Assembly: GCF_020184175.1 (NCBI RefSeq)
Contig: NC_065531.1
Coordinates: forward strand, 50,241,213-50,305,212
Direction: 5' to 3'
DNA: 64,000 nucleotides
DNA from: Aphis gossypii
Taxonomy: Eukaryota > Arthropoda > Insecta > Hemiptera > Aphididae
Shown here one piece after another: positions 52,928 through 64,000 of the stretch. A program made the translations under genes and the position numbers. A model generated the notes under the pieces. It saw nothing but the letters and a program-made list of their open reading frames with translations. It was not told where the DNA came from and searched no databases. Within the stretch, counting starts at the first letter, position 1; every line of letters begins with the position of its first letter.

Positions 52928-53959
52928 GACAGAACAAAATTTACAAAAATCGACCGAGATCCGACCGCAATACATAACATTATAATTATTAGTGTTGTCG
53001 TAATGTCACACAATACCGTATCGTACTCCGCGGTTAATCAGCCCGCGTAATTATTTAACCACCGATTCCGGTTGCGAAATACGTCATTGACAATATTTAC
53101 GTATACCTATAATATTATTGTACATTTATATATTATCCCACATGAAGCGCATTATTATATAATGCCTAGTAATTAGACTAAAAATTAACCACTCGTAATG
53201 CCACGAGAGTAATGCCGTCGACCAGGATAACATTACAGAAAATCTATGTTATATTGTTAAAAGTATTATACATTTAGTGGTGAAAAATCCTTTGTATTTA
53301 AAAACTATAACTGCAAGTCTAAGAAAATATGATATTTAATTGAAAATTAAAATTTACCGTTAACAAATATTATTAAAAAAACTACCCACCTTCCTTCTAC
53401 ACAGAACCGCGCCCAAAATTGTATATAGGTACTCAAACCGTCTTTGGGTGGAACGCGATAAGAAAGTCGAGCCGGACGAACGGCTTATCGTAAGAATAAG
53501 GGCAGAAAAAATAATGGCAATGACTAAAAAGATTCTTATTTTTCTCTCGCGCTTTTCTAAGAATATTGCCATGAGATATACACAGAACACAAACACTATA
53601 GCGCATATAAAACGATCCACCTCGTCTCGGTCCGGAGACTTCTTGCGCTAAGCCCGTACGGTTGCGCAACGTCTGCAGCTATATACACCTACACCGTAGA
53701 GTCAGCTGCAGCGACGGAGATCGTGTTTCCACCGTCTTCAAAAAGATATGCCAGCTATAGAGCAGTATAATATACACAGATCGCGTGTGCCGCGAATCTC
53801 TTTCCCTCGCTTAGAAACTGTAACACGCGGGGCGCATCGAGCCGTTTAAAAATAATCGAATAACAACAACAACAAACACCGTTGCAGTATATACAATAAT
53901 ACGCACGTATAATATTTTATTATTTATTATACACGTCATCGCGCGTATACATAATGTAT

Positions 53960-54780
53960 AATATATAATGCAACTGCCATTAAAACGACATTAACTGCAC
54001 TGCGGAGGCGGTGGCGGCGTATGTGTATACGTGTGCGACTACCGGCTATATCGAATGGAAAGTAAAGTAAAAAACACAAAATCGTACCGAACACGACTAC
54101 TCGTACTACACACTACAAAATATAATAAATTATTTATGTATAGGTATACGTATAGCAGTGTGTGACTTCTGTGGCGCGTATGCGTCGTCGTAGCGTTATG
54201 CGACGGAGATTTTCGCATAGCCGTCGACGTAATTGCCGTTTATTCGGAGCAATTTGCATGTTTATTCTGTTATACGCGAGCGCAGACGTATGTGTGCTAC
54301 ACATTTAAGTATATGTATTATAATATTATATATGTACACAACGTATATGGACATTTAACGCGTTCCCATAGTTCACGATTGGTCTCGGTCTGTCACGGCG
54401 TTAAATTCTCTACGCGTATGTGTGTGACCCACATCGGCGGGCGCGCATTGGCATTCGGGCGCGAGCATCGCTGAACGAAACGCGAACCAAATCCGCGATT
54501 CTGCCCGCCACACCGGGGTGTATACGTATTTTACGATTATTATGAAAATCCGTGGGAAATTACGATAACGAATAGTAATCATTTTGTCGGGTGCGTCTGT
54601 GTTCTATATTGATTATACCGGCTGCGCGATCATAATAGTCTTATATTATACCTGCGAGTATTATAATACCACGTTCGGGAAATCGTGTCCAATCGGTGGG
54701 CGCACGCTTTACACGCGGTCTTAGCGAACGTTTGTTGTGCCACCACCGCGCCGCCGATATGATAACGTTATTATTTGACA
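53960..54780. promoter_or_regulatory. CpG-rich stretch, possible promoter-proximal region
   Basis: Several CpG-dense blocks (54000-54060, 54170-54250, 54390-54520, 54660-54770) lie upstream, in minus-strand terms, of the candidate first exon at 52.9 kb. This would fit promoter or enhancer DNA for the minus-strand gene; that link is inference. Confidence 0.25.
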
Positions 54781-55039
54781 TTATATTAATAATAATAAAA
54801 CATAATAGCCTTATATCGGGCTGTGTGTACGCGTTCGACAAGCTTGAGAGAAGAAGCGCTCGAATCGGATAATATAATAATAATACGTTACCCACTGTAA
54901 TAATAATATACGAAAATAGTTCCGTCGACGTGATGTTCGGTGTATAGAAAAAAGTTTTTAATTCGCACATCGTCCGTCACGCGTATATATATACATGTAC
55001 GCATGTGTGAGTCTCGACGAGTGCGAGAAAGTTTTATGT

Positions 55040-55059
55040 TTATTATTATTATTATTATT
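55040..55059. repeat. (TTA)n microsatellite
   Basis: About six TTA units. Confidence 0.85.
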
Positions 55060-56679
55060 TTCAATAATTCAGTCAGTAGGTTACCGTAAATGAAAACTGG
55101 TAATTTCACATTATGTAAACCCGATAAAACTCATCGACACATGTATTGAATGCTAAAACGGATTTTAACATTATTTTATGCACTTTCATTCAATTGCAGT
55201 GACAAAATATACGCCCATACTCTACTGTATCTATAGTGTCGCAAATCTTTTCGTTATCATTTATATTAATCGATATAGGTATAAATGAAAATTAATAGTT
55301 CGTTTTCGACAACTAAACAAAATATTAAAATCAAAAATATAATATGGTATAACTATAAACGCTGGATCAAAGGAGAATCCAACTAAAAACGACTCGGAGG
55401 TAAGAAATCTAAATATGTTTGTATGAAAACTGGGAAAGATTAAACAAAATACTGATGTATACTTATAGATATGTTAATCAAATAGTGGACGGGGAGAGCT
55501 CTCATCACTGTGTCAGATGATCAAATGATATCTATCAAAATATATAATATAATATATGTATGATTAATGAATTATTATTCTGTGTTTTTATGACTTGTGT
55601 GGTGTAGTGTAGGTACATGATTTGTAGCGTTATAAATTATAATAACTGCATTTCAAAATCTAACCTTTGAACATGAACTGTAAAAGATTTTCAAAACGAG
55701 CAAACAACATATTATAGGATAATCGAATCACAGTCCAAACCCAGCTCAGCACTGTTTCTTCTGATTATAAAGCGATTATTTTCCTGTTAAATTAGTATGC
55801 ATATTGTAAATCTATACGTTTAATAATATAATACACTAGTACTTTGGTATAGCATGATGTTATATTACTGTGTACCGCACGTTTAATATACGGTACAGCA
55901 CAAAATGTTTTTTTGTGTAATACATTCTCATAAACGACATAAATATGCGAACTGCACTAACGAACCGGTGATATCTGATCTTAATCGTCATAATTAGGTA
56001 TATGAAGAGTAAGATTTTTCGTTTTTCACGGCAATTATACTAGGTACACTATGTAACTTATATAGTCGAGTAAGAATACGTCTTGTAAGAAGACATTTTT
56101 TCCGGCAAACACTCCGGAATTTTGAACCGGAAGGACGTCGCTCGCATATTATGTAGATGGCGTCGTTTTTACATAGTTTACACACGTAATATGATAATAA
56201 TTATACGCAGGTTTGGTGCGTATAGAAGCACCCGCGTGTGCCGTGCAAACGAGAACGAAACAAATTATTACGATGGTTAGGAATTTCCGTGTCTATCATT
56301 TTTGAAGCGCGATTCACCTTTTAGAATTTATTTAGACGACGATCGAACAACACAACGTGTATAATAATGATAATATTTTAATTGATGACCGGATTAACAG
56401 CGTTCTATCATTATTGTTTCTAGGTTAATGCTATAGCAGTGTCTTTGCAGCCTCTCTGGGTTTACATTACACGCACACACTCACATACACACAACACATT
56501 TGATATTATATATATTATTGTACACATATTATATTAATTACGAGTACCTATATTATAATGAACACATTTATAATATTTTTTCCAACGTATAATGTAGCAT
56601 TTTTCTGCAACGAACGTGCCCATGGCGAATGTCAACATAAACTATAATATAAACACCAGCTATATAACATAGACCTCGT

Positions 56680-56810
56680 GTGCATTCCCGTCGCCGTCGT
56701 CTCCCCTGGGCTGAAAGGAGAGTATATTATAATATTATTATAAACACGCTCGACATTGAGTGCGGCGGCGGCGGCGATTTTATTGGAATCTGAGGACGTC
56801 GACGGGTGAG
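56680..56810. promoter_or_regulatory. GC-rich patch with (GCG)n run
   Basis: TGCGGCGGCGGCGGCGATTT and neighbouring CpG-rich sequence form a short island. No coding evidence. Confidence 0.2.
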
Positions 56811-58329
56811 CGTCGTATATAAAATATATATATACCCAATGCACAGCTCTGCGGTGCACACGACTTACGTGATCGAAAGTGTCTGGTCGGATAATAAAAA
56901 AAACGACATCGAAACTGCAGAGTTATTGAAATCTACATTATAATATACGAGTATACCTGTATTATTCACACTATAATATAGTTTATTATACGGGAACAAA
57001 TGAACGATGCGGTTTTGCGGGTATCGACTATCGAGTGGCACAGCAGCAACGTATAGTCGTACAATGTATAATTTTGTAGATATATGCGTAAAAATATAGG
57101 AACTGCTAAGTATCGAAATCACAGCGTTTGAGATCAGTGTTAGATAAGAAATAACAATGATAAAATCCAAACACTTCCGAAGACCCATTCTTTTAAATTT
57201 TTTGCAATCGAAATAGGTATTATATTTTATAGGTTGCACTGTTACAAGTGGTTTCGTATTTTTAGTTCGAGTTATATAGCACGTTTCCTAGTCTCGGCAA
57301 AAGTATATCGTTTCTAATTTTTATGCACACTTTACCGCTGCTAATAGTTACATAGTAATTGTTTTAACTGTCACCGGATACCGTCGTCATAATTTATATT
57401 TATGTTTCTCGCGCGTATTGTCACCCGATACGTTTTGTTGTTTTCAACCGTCGAGTAGTTAGTAGTTACGACATAATTCTACAGTAATTCAAATTTAATT
57501 TAATATTAGTAAACAATGTTTGCAAAAAAAAAAATTATTTATTTAATAATTTTATGCTACTGAAATAAATATCAACAAATATTTAAAAATAATTTAAATA
57601 ATCAAAGTAATCAAAATGATAAGCAAACACTTACGCAAAAATATAAACGATGACATAAGACAATTAAAAATGCGTCGTTGGAGGTAAAACACCTATTTAT
57701 TTTTTTTTTATCGAAGTCCTCTACACAATACATCATTAAATATTTAATTTTTAATCGAAACAATAAACTTATGTACCTACCTACGTCTTTTTGATTACAT
57801 TCGAAATAACGAATGTGTTCAATATATTATTTAAAACCTAATAAATAAATAAAAAAACTATTCTTATATCATCCCTATATGCACTTTCATTTAGCTACTC
57901 TTTTATTTCTAAAAAGTACCTACTGATTAACTGATATGAATATAAATGAAGCATAAAAAAATATTATTTACCTGTTATTGTTATTAGGGTTTATTACATT
58001 AGCCCCAAAGATGTCCTCGTTAGCAGTAGTAATCACTGTAAGTCATAATATTTCGAAAAACGATATTCCATCCGAGGCGGCGATCACCGAGCACTGTTCA
58101 TCTGTGTGTTACTTAAAACGCGAAAAATTAAAACTATGAAAATAAATAATAAAAAATTTAAATAGTATTAAAAAAAAAAAAAATGGACACAATCGACAAA
58201 GATTAGTTAATTAAAACACCGCACACTCCGATAATAATAATTCCGAACGGATTGTTGTAAACGATAAATTACGCAAACGAAACGATATCGACAATATTAT
58301 ATTTTATGTATACGATAATACTTTAAAAT

Positions 58330-58560
58330 ATGATTATGTTGCGCCGCACCGGGTGATTGCACGCGGGTCGACACCTGTACGAAAACTGAGCTCGTCTCTG
58401 GCAGTCTGGCGGTTCTTTCACTCGCCGCCGTCGCAGTGCCGGCACTCTCTCCCGGCGCAACCTGTTCCGCGAGCGCGCGCGCCACACGGCGACGATTATT
58501 TATTTGTATTCGATCCGAAGCGGACGGATGGACGGCCGGCGGGCGCTAAAGAAAGGATTA
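58330..58560. promoter_or_regulatory. Compact CpG-dense island, alternative promoter candidate
   Basis: One of the most GC-rich non-coding patches in the window, including GCGAGCGCGCGCGCCACACG near 58470-58490. A minus-strand TCAGTT initiator-like word (around 58385-58390) is followed by ACAG/GTGTCG, a poor donor. Open frames on both strands reflect CpG content. It could be an alternative or more distant promoter for the minus-strand gene, or belong to a gene off the right edge. Confidence 0.25.
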
Positions 58561-60678
58561 CACGCCTATGTTATAGGCTATAACGTCGAACTGTCCACCG
58601 TTCCGACTTGAATCGGTTAAAAACGAGTCCTTATTGTGGATTAACCAAAATATTGTTGTTTTTTTTTTTATGTGTACACTTTAGTTTAAACGGTAAACAA
58701 TGTTACCGATCGATTATTTTTAAATGAGGACAGAGAAGAAGACGAGTAATAATATAAAATAGCATGTATGAGAAAAGTTAAGTTAAGTGAATTATTGTGT
58801 CACCTCATCACATACGACGCGGTTGTGATGAATAATACATAAAAGGGAGCTATATATCGAGAGAGAAAAGATAATATATAGTGCTGCCGAGGGAGAAGAT
58901 TACGACCTAGGTGCACACGGGAAAAAAACGACAGGTAAGGAATCCGACAGATGTAGGAAAATTTATGTGAATATCGAACTGCATCAACGCACCATTATTC
59001 GTTAATAGTAATCGACATTCGCTATTCTAGAACAAAATAGTGCTTATAAAAATTATTGTGTTGCATTTATTTTTGTTGTTATTAATACTACGTATAAATA
59101 TCACCATAGTAAGTATAAGTATAAGTCGTAAGATTTAATTTAAAAAATATATATTTATTATTGTTTTGAATACATGCAAATTAGTATTATATTGATGCGT
59201 TTATCTATGTTTATTTCATAATTAAAATCAATTTTTGCCCAACGATTTCTATTTATCATATAATAATGTTGTATTTGCATAGTATCTATCATCCATTTAA
59301 AATCCATATACCTACGCATCTGCTAAGGTATAATAACCCGATTACATTTCGCATTGCACTCTTTTAACTGAATTATATTTCTTCAATCAAATTTTCCAGT
59401 TGAATTAACTTCCGCTTTGCATTAATTTACACTATTTATAGTTTTCTTCATTTCACTGTGCATTGTATATAAAACATTGTTGATGACCGATACTAACTGT
59501 ATCTAATTTAGTGTTTTGTTTTTCACTATAGATTCATTAATTTATTTATTCTTACTTACTTCATGCTTGATTACTTATTTACATATATACATATATAAAA
59601 ACATACTTATTAATACTTTTTGATTTAAAAATTTAACGTGGTTCGTCAAATTATAACATACAATTGTATGGGTATTTATTTTGGCCTATGTTTTGTTCTC
59701 GGAATGTGGTATATGTGCAATCACATCAAAACAATTAATTTATTTAATAATGACTAATGAGTCGGCCAAAAAACTATGAAATAAATTTAATCTATTTGCT
59801 GTCAATGAAAAGAATGTGTTTTAATACTTGCTATTATAATTAATATTAACTGCAGGTGTATTCTTTTCTGACATACTATATTATTATAGTCTTATAATAA
59901 CTGGTTAACCGGATCTAAATAGTAAATATGTATCCTGATTAATGATTACAGTGTGTTGTAGAACAAAAGTCCGTGCAAATAATATCTTAAACAATTTCAA
60001 TACGAATACGTGAATAGAATACCTAATATCGAAATCAAATAAACAACTTCTATATCATAGTGGTATATCAAGTATTCAATTTTAAAAAGTCTACAGATGT
60101 GTACAATACAAAAAAGAAATAAACAAATTTAGTTATTAAATAGATCAGTTTTAAGATCATTTCAAATTAAAAATTAAAACATATTATATTCGATCACAAG
60201 TTTCTAACAAAGACTGAAATGCACAATTAATTCTATTTTCAAAAAAAAATTAAATTGTTAACTGAATTATTAACCATGTGTGTATGATTAATTGTGATCT
60301 TTAAGAATTTTATTGTTACCTATTGGTGTTATTTTATAAATTATAATTATAATTCATCACAGAGTTTAACCTAATATCCAAGTGTAAATGTAAACGTACC
60401 TATCTTTTATCTGTTAAAAATATTGTACTGTAAAAATAATTTATAATATTTATAGTTTGATAACTTTTCCACCAGAAATATAATACACATTATTTTATAT
60501 TTACAGATTAATCTGCAGTTGACTGATTTCATGAAACAGCTTGAATGATACGAAATGGAATATTTTAAAAGATATATTATAAAAACAACGATGTCAATTA
60601 TTAATCTTTCAGCAGTTATTATAAATGCAATATAATGATATAAAAAGAATTTTTTAACTTTACTTTTTATATTTGTAG

Positions 60679-60905
60679 TCACACGACGATAGTCAAAAAT
60701 ATAGTCACAGCCAATGATATACGACGTTTCGAGTGTCCCTATTTCCCCACGGTGTATGACTTTTCATCAGCCGAGTACGCGGAAATATTTGTCCGGCTGT
60801 TTGGATTGCTGCCCACACTATGCAATTCGAATGTTCTTGTATGCGCGCAGCCAAGGCACGAACAGTATCAATGTCATCCAATAAAACGTAGGTACTGACC
60901 GACAT
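60679..60905. other. Open on both strands; hypothetical exon or mobile-element remnant
   Basis: A locally less AT-rich segment. On the minus strand an ATG at 60905 opens a 66-residue frame ending at 60705 (MSVSTYVLLDDIDTVRALAA and so on). On the plus strand a T-rich acceptor (TTTTTATATTTGTAG) ends at 60678 and a 213-nt frame runs uninterrupted to TAG/GTACTG at 60892. At most one is real. Composition looks more protein-like than other short frames here, but I recognise no family on either strand. Confidence 0.2.
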
Positions 60906-62202
60906 TGTCACGGACGGCGATATATTTGAGTTTATTGGCTTTAGCGAGTCAATAATAGTGCACACGAAATCGTTTATAATATCATTCTACACTACATACC
61001 TACCTTTAATAATATTGGTCATTGCGTTTTTCCGTGGGAAGTAAGTTCGCTGTTTGGCAGAAGATCAAGTACCTGTACAGATGTATTGTTTTACAATGTA
61101 GGCTTACTCTAAAGGTCCTACGGAGTTGAGTTAAAAAAAAAAAAAATTAAAAATCCGACAATATTTATCTGTTTTCTATTTTTCATTTCTTCGTATGTTT
61201 CATCGGTGAATTTATAATATTTAGTGAAAACTCAACGGAAGTTTATTTGTCGAAGCTATTCAGACCGTTAAATTATTGTTTCATTTGCCATGTACTATTA
61301 TATACCATTACTGTACAGAACAGATATTCATTATCGATCTATAAAACTACAAAAAATGATCAATAGTTTTTAAAATTTTTTTTTTATTATTTCATATCTG
61401 ATTTTATAATATGAAAGTACTTCCAAACCATCTAATTGTCTAAAATTTTGTGTTACTACTATTTTAATCTATTGTATATTATTGTTTTATTTTATTTTAT
61501 GGCGTGTACAGAGATTTGCGATGATAATTAAAAACAAATATCTAAAATATCAGGTAGATTAATGAATATTTTTCACCACGTTAAATGAATAATATAAATA
61601 ATATAATCAACATAATACATATATTTTCAATGAAATTCAGCATATACATATATAAATATATTTAGGTATAATTTGTGTATATTTTTTTATACATTATTAC
61701 CATTATTAAACGATTCGCTTTTTCTGACAGCCGTCCGACGATGAAGACGATATTAACGCAATATCGGTAACTACATATTATTATATCATCATGTGTATTA
61801 CAATAATATAAAGTATACAGATACAAGGTGATATTTAACTTACCGTGTACCGAGCAATGTTTACTATGTCGGGAGATATGAGGAAACTTAAAATTATTTT
61901 TCTAAACGATTAAGACCCATATGTATTATATTTTAAAATTGTTCGTGTCGTCTTAGTATTTGTTCATAAAATTAAAATGTTTTGATTAACCTCGCCCTGT
62001 TAACGATAAAATATAATCACCCTGTATCTACTTGCGGTATGTGCGGTATGTTATAATGATATACAATATGTACATTATATACACATTACTATATAGGTAT
62101 ACTCGTAATATTATGTTGTATTGCGCGTGTTAGCTCCGGACCGAAAGGAGTTTGGACGCGACCAGTAATGGAATCATCAACGTCTACATTCCTGCGAGAC
62201 TG

Positions 62203-62226
62203 CAGCAGCACCAGCACCAGCACCAG
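62203..62226. repeat. (CAGCAC)n short repeat
   Basis: About four imperfect CAGCAC units in a GC-richer patch. Confidence 0.8.
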
Positions 62227-64000
62227 TCGACTTTGTGTCGGCGAGATGCATGGTATATAGGTACTAGATAGTATATAGAAGCCATTGCAGCACTGCATTA
62301 TCGTACTATATACATGTTCGTACAATATTATTCTTAATGAGATGTACTCTCGTCCGAGCATAATGCCTCCTCTTCCACACCGACGCGCGACGTCCGCAAC
62401 TATAATAGTGCAGTCAAGAGAAGGAAATTAAAACCGATTTCTAGCAAAATTTCATATTATTTATTTTTAAGTATTTCCAAATTCAATGGTCATTATAAAA
62501 TATTTTTACTGCTACTTCTAGAGTCCATACATATTGCAGCGATTAAGTAATGTACCTACGGGTCATCAATCATCCACGCAAATCATATTATTTTGCAGAT
62601 TATATTATGTATATATATAGTTACACATTTACAATTATAGGTACAATGAATTATATTATTATGTAAAATCGATCAAATTCGATTAAACCCAACTTTGAGG
62701 TTAATTTTTACACACGGGTAATTACATTATTTTTCAATTTATTTTTCACTTTTTCGTTTATTTCAGACTTTTTTTTGTCGTCGTTATTCATCATCGTCTG
62801 GTGTAATCTTTACAAAAACATTATTGCTATGATTATGTATATTATACCTATAATAATATCATATATATATATATGTATTGCATTTACCTGCATAACATTA
62901 TGTCCAAAGACTTTGGGCGCGATCGGTTGCTGCAGATTATCGTTATTATTTTTTTGACGATCCTGAGGGCTTTTATACCTACCTATTATATCCGACGAAC
63001 GCCCGAGATGCACGTTCCGCCAATAGTTGCGGATCGGTATCGTAGTTGATCAAATTATTTATAAAATCATCATTCCGACTAGCCTTAAAATATGCATGCT
63101 TACAAATTATCATAAAAAATCGTTGCGATCGAAACCGATATTATACACAAATGGGTACATCTTATATTTATATGCAATAGTATAATACACTGCACGTCTG
63201 GTTAGGTTAGGTTATAATGACGACTATACCTCGCTGTTATGTCTCGTTATATACGTCATTGCGATATGCGCGTCTATCGGACTTTTTTATCTAAAAAAAA
63301 TTAATATTCCAACGCCAAAAGGGAAGTAACAATAAGTTGAAATATGGAAGTTAACGATCGTGTACCTACCCATCTATTACAGCTATAATTAGGGTAGTTA
63401 AGCTTATTAAGTGATATTTTAATTTAATATAATGGGAAACAGTTTTATTTTATCGTGTTGAGAGTAACATTAATACATACTTTTTTTTTTTTTTAAGTTT
63501 TTTAGGACTTAATTAATTTTCTTAATAATATTATGCAGGCAAATTAATTATTTAAGTACAACTTTTTAACTGTTACATTTTAAATAAAACGTTATTTTTA
63601 TGTGATTTTAATTAAATAAATCAATATTACTTAAATATTTAAATGTATATTATTATTATGTGCTACTCATACCAATTTATTTAAATTTAATACTCAAAAT
63701 AATGTAAAATAACATAAGACATAATATAAATTTAATATTTTCGTAGAATATGCTACAATTTTGTTTCAAATAAAAAATTATAATTACATAGTACTTCTAG
63801 AACTAATAAAATATTTTCGCTTCAAATTGTCACGGAGACGTAACTATAACGATAATATAGTTATTATTAGCATAATAACATGGTAATATAGTTGTCAAAT
63901 CTGTCATATAATTGTCAAGGTTTTTTTTTACCTGTTGAACTAAATACTTTATTCTATTATTTTATATAAATAAATACTGCGAAATTAAACTAAATGTAAA

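Larger units (their letters stand above)
52928..64000. other. Non-coding DNA to the right of the candidate first exon
   Basis: CpG-rich to about 58.6 kb, then strongly AT-rich to the end. No gene is supportable. Apart from the listed patches and the both-strand-open segment near 60.7 kb, it holds poly(A)/poly(T) and ATT runs and, at 62203-62226, a short (CAGCAC)n run. Confidence 0.45.

Noticed and set aside
53456..53580. Several short inverted repeats (CGATAAG/CTTATCG; ATGGCAAT/ATTGCCAT)
   Set aside because: Arms are only 7-8 bp with long loops and do not form one extended hairpin; expected by chance in AT-rich DNA.
53360..53620. 86-residue minus-strand frame with two hydrophobic stretches that look like membrane segments
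   Set aside because: It starts at GTG, not ATG. The hydrophobicity follows from T-rich codons and no family is recognised.
62089..62361. 90-residue minus-strand frame with a Leu/Val repeat
   Set aside because: The LVLVLVLL run is produced by the CAGCAC repeat on the other strand; no other support.
1..64000. tRNA, rRNA, known microRNA or CRISPR array
   Set aside because: I looked for tRNA T-loop words, common insect microRNA seeds and regularly spaced repeats and found none that held up. A covariance-model search would settle this.

Overview
This looks like arthropod nuclear DNA, most likely from an aphid. The background is very A+T-rich, full of ATA/TTA runs and recurrent TAGGTAC / GGTAGGTA words, with many short poly(A)/poly(T) tracts, large gene-free spaces and spliceosomal-type sites. 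I recognise no bacterial operon, tRNA, rRNA, CRISPR array or phage-like block. The aphid assignment is an inference from sequence style and was not checked against any database.

Layout: the only coding region I can defend is one large GC-rich exon on the minus strand (27780-29594). It encodes a protein of about 604 residues. Near the N-terminus is what I read as a phosphotyrosine-binding (PTB/PID)-like fold split by a long acidic loop. A long disordered region, a His/Gln-rich tract and a compact C-terminal tail follow. A clear splice acceptor sits 6 nt upstream of the chosen ATG, so the transcript must have at least one upstream exon. The best-looking non-coding first-exon candidate is about 23 kb away (52872-52927, minus strand: an initiator-like TCAGTC plus a strong GTAAGT donor). 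If that link is right, 29601-52871 is one long 5' intron. Poly(A) signals lie about 290 and 440 nt after the stop.

The rest is non-coding as far as I can see. From 1 to about 27.3 kb it is AT-rich DNA with a few degraded repeat fragments: RTE-like pieces near 138 and 1715, a hAT-like terminus at 12007 and a nested fold-back element at 18400-18662. Two CpG-rich stretches (8820-9660 and 15180-16330) could be promoters or 5' exons of genes outside or across the window. To the right of the gene, CpG-rich patches recur at 36.0, 42.1, 43.1, 48.6, 54, 56.7 and 58.4 kb. A perfect 559-bp tandem duplication lies at 40349-41475. Three weak candidate small exons (41.6, 44.7 and 60.7 kb) are flagged as hypotheses only.

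Functionally, the single gene is probably an intracellular adaptor. A PTB-like domain would bind a peptide or membrane partner, and a long flexible tail carries candidate phosphorylation sites and a sequence fitting the PP1-docking (RVxF) pattern. I saw no convincing new biological system. The most useful leads are this unusual PTB protein, the exact tandem duplication, and the CpG-rich patches in the presumed long intron.
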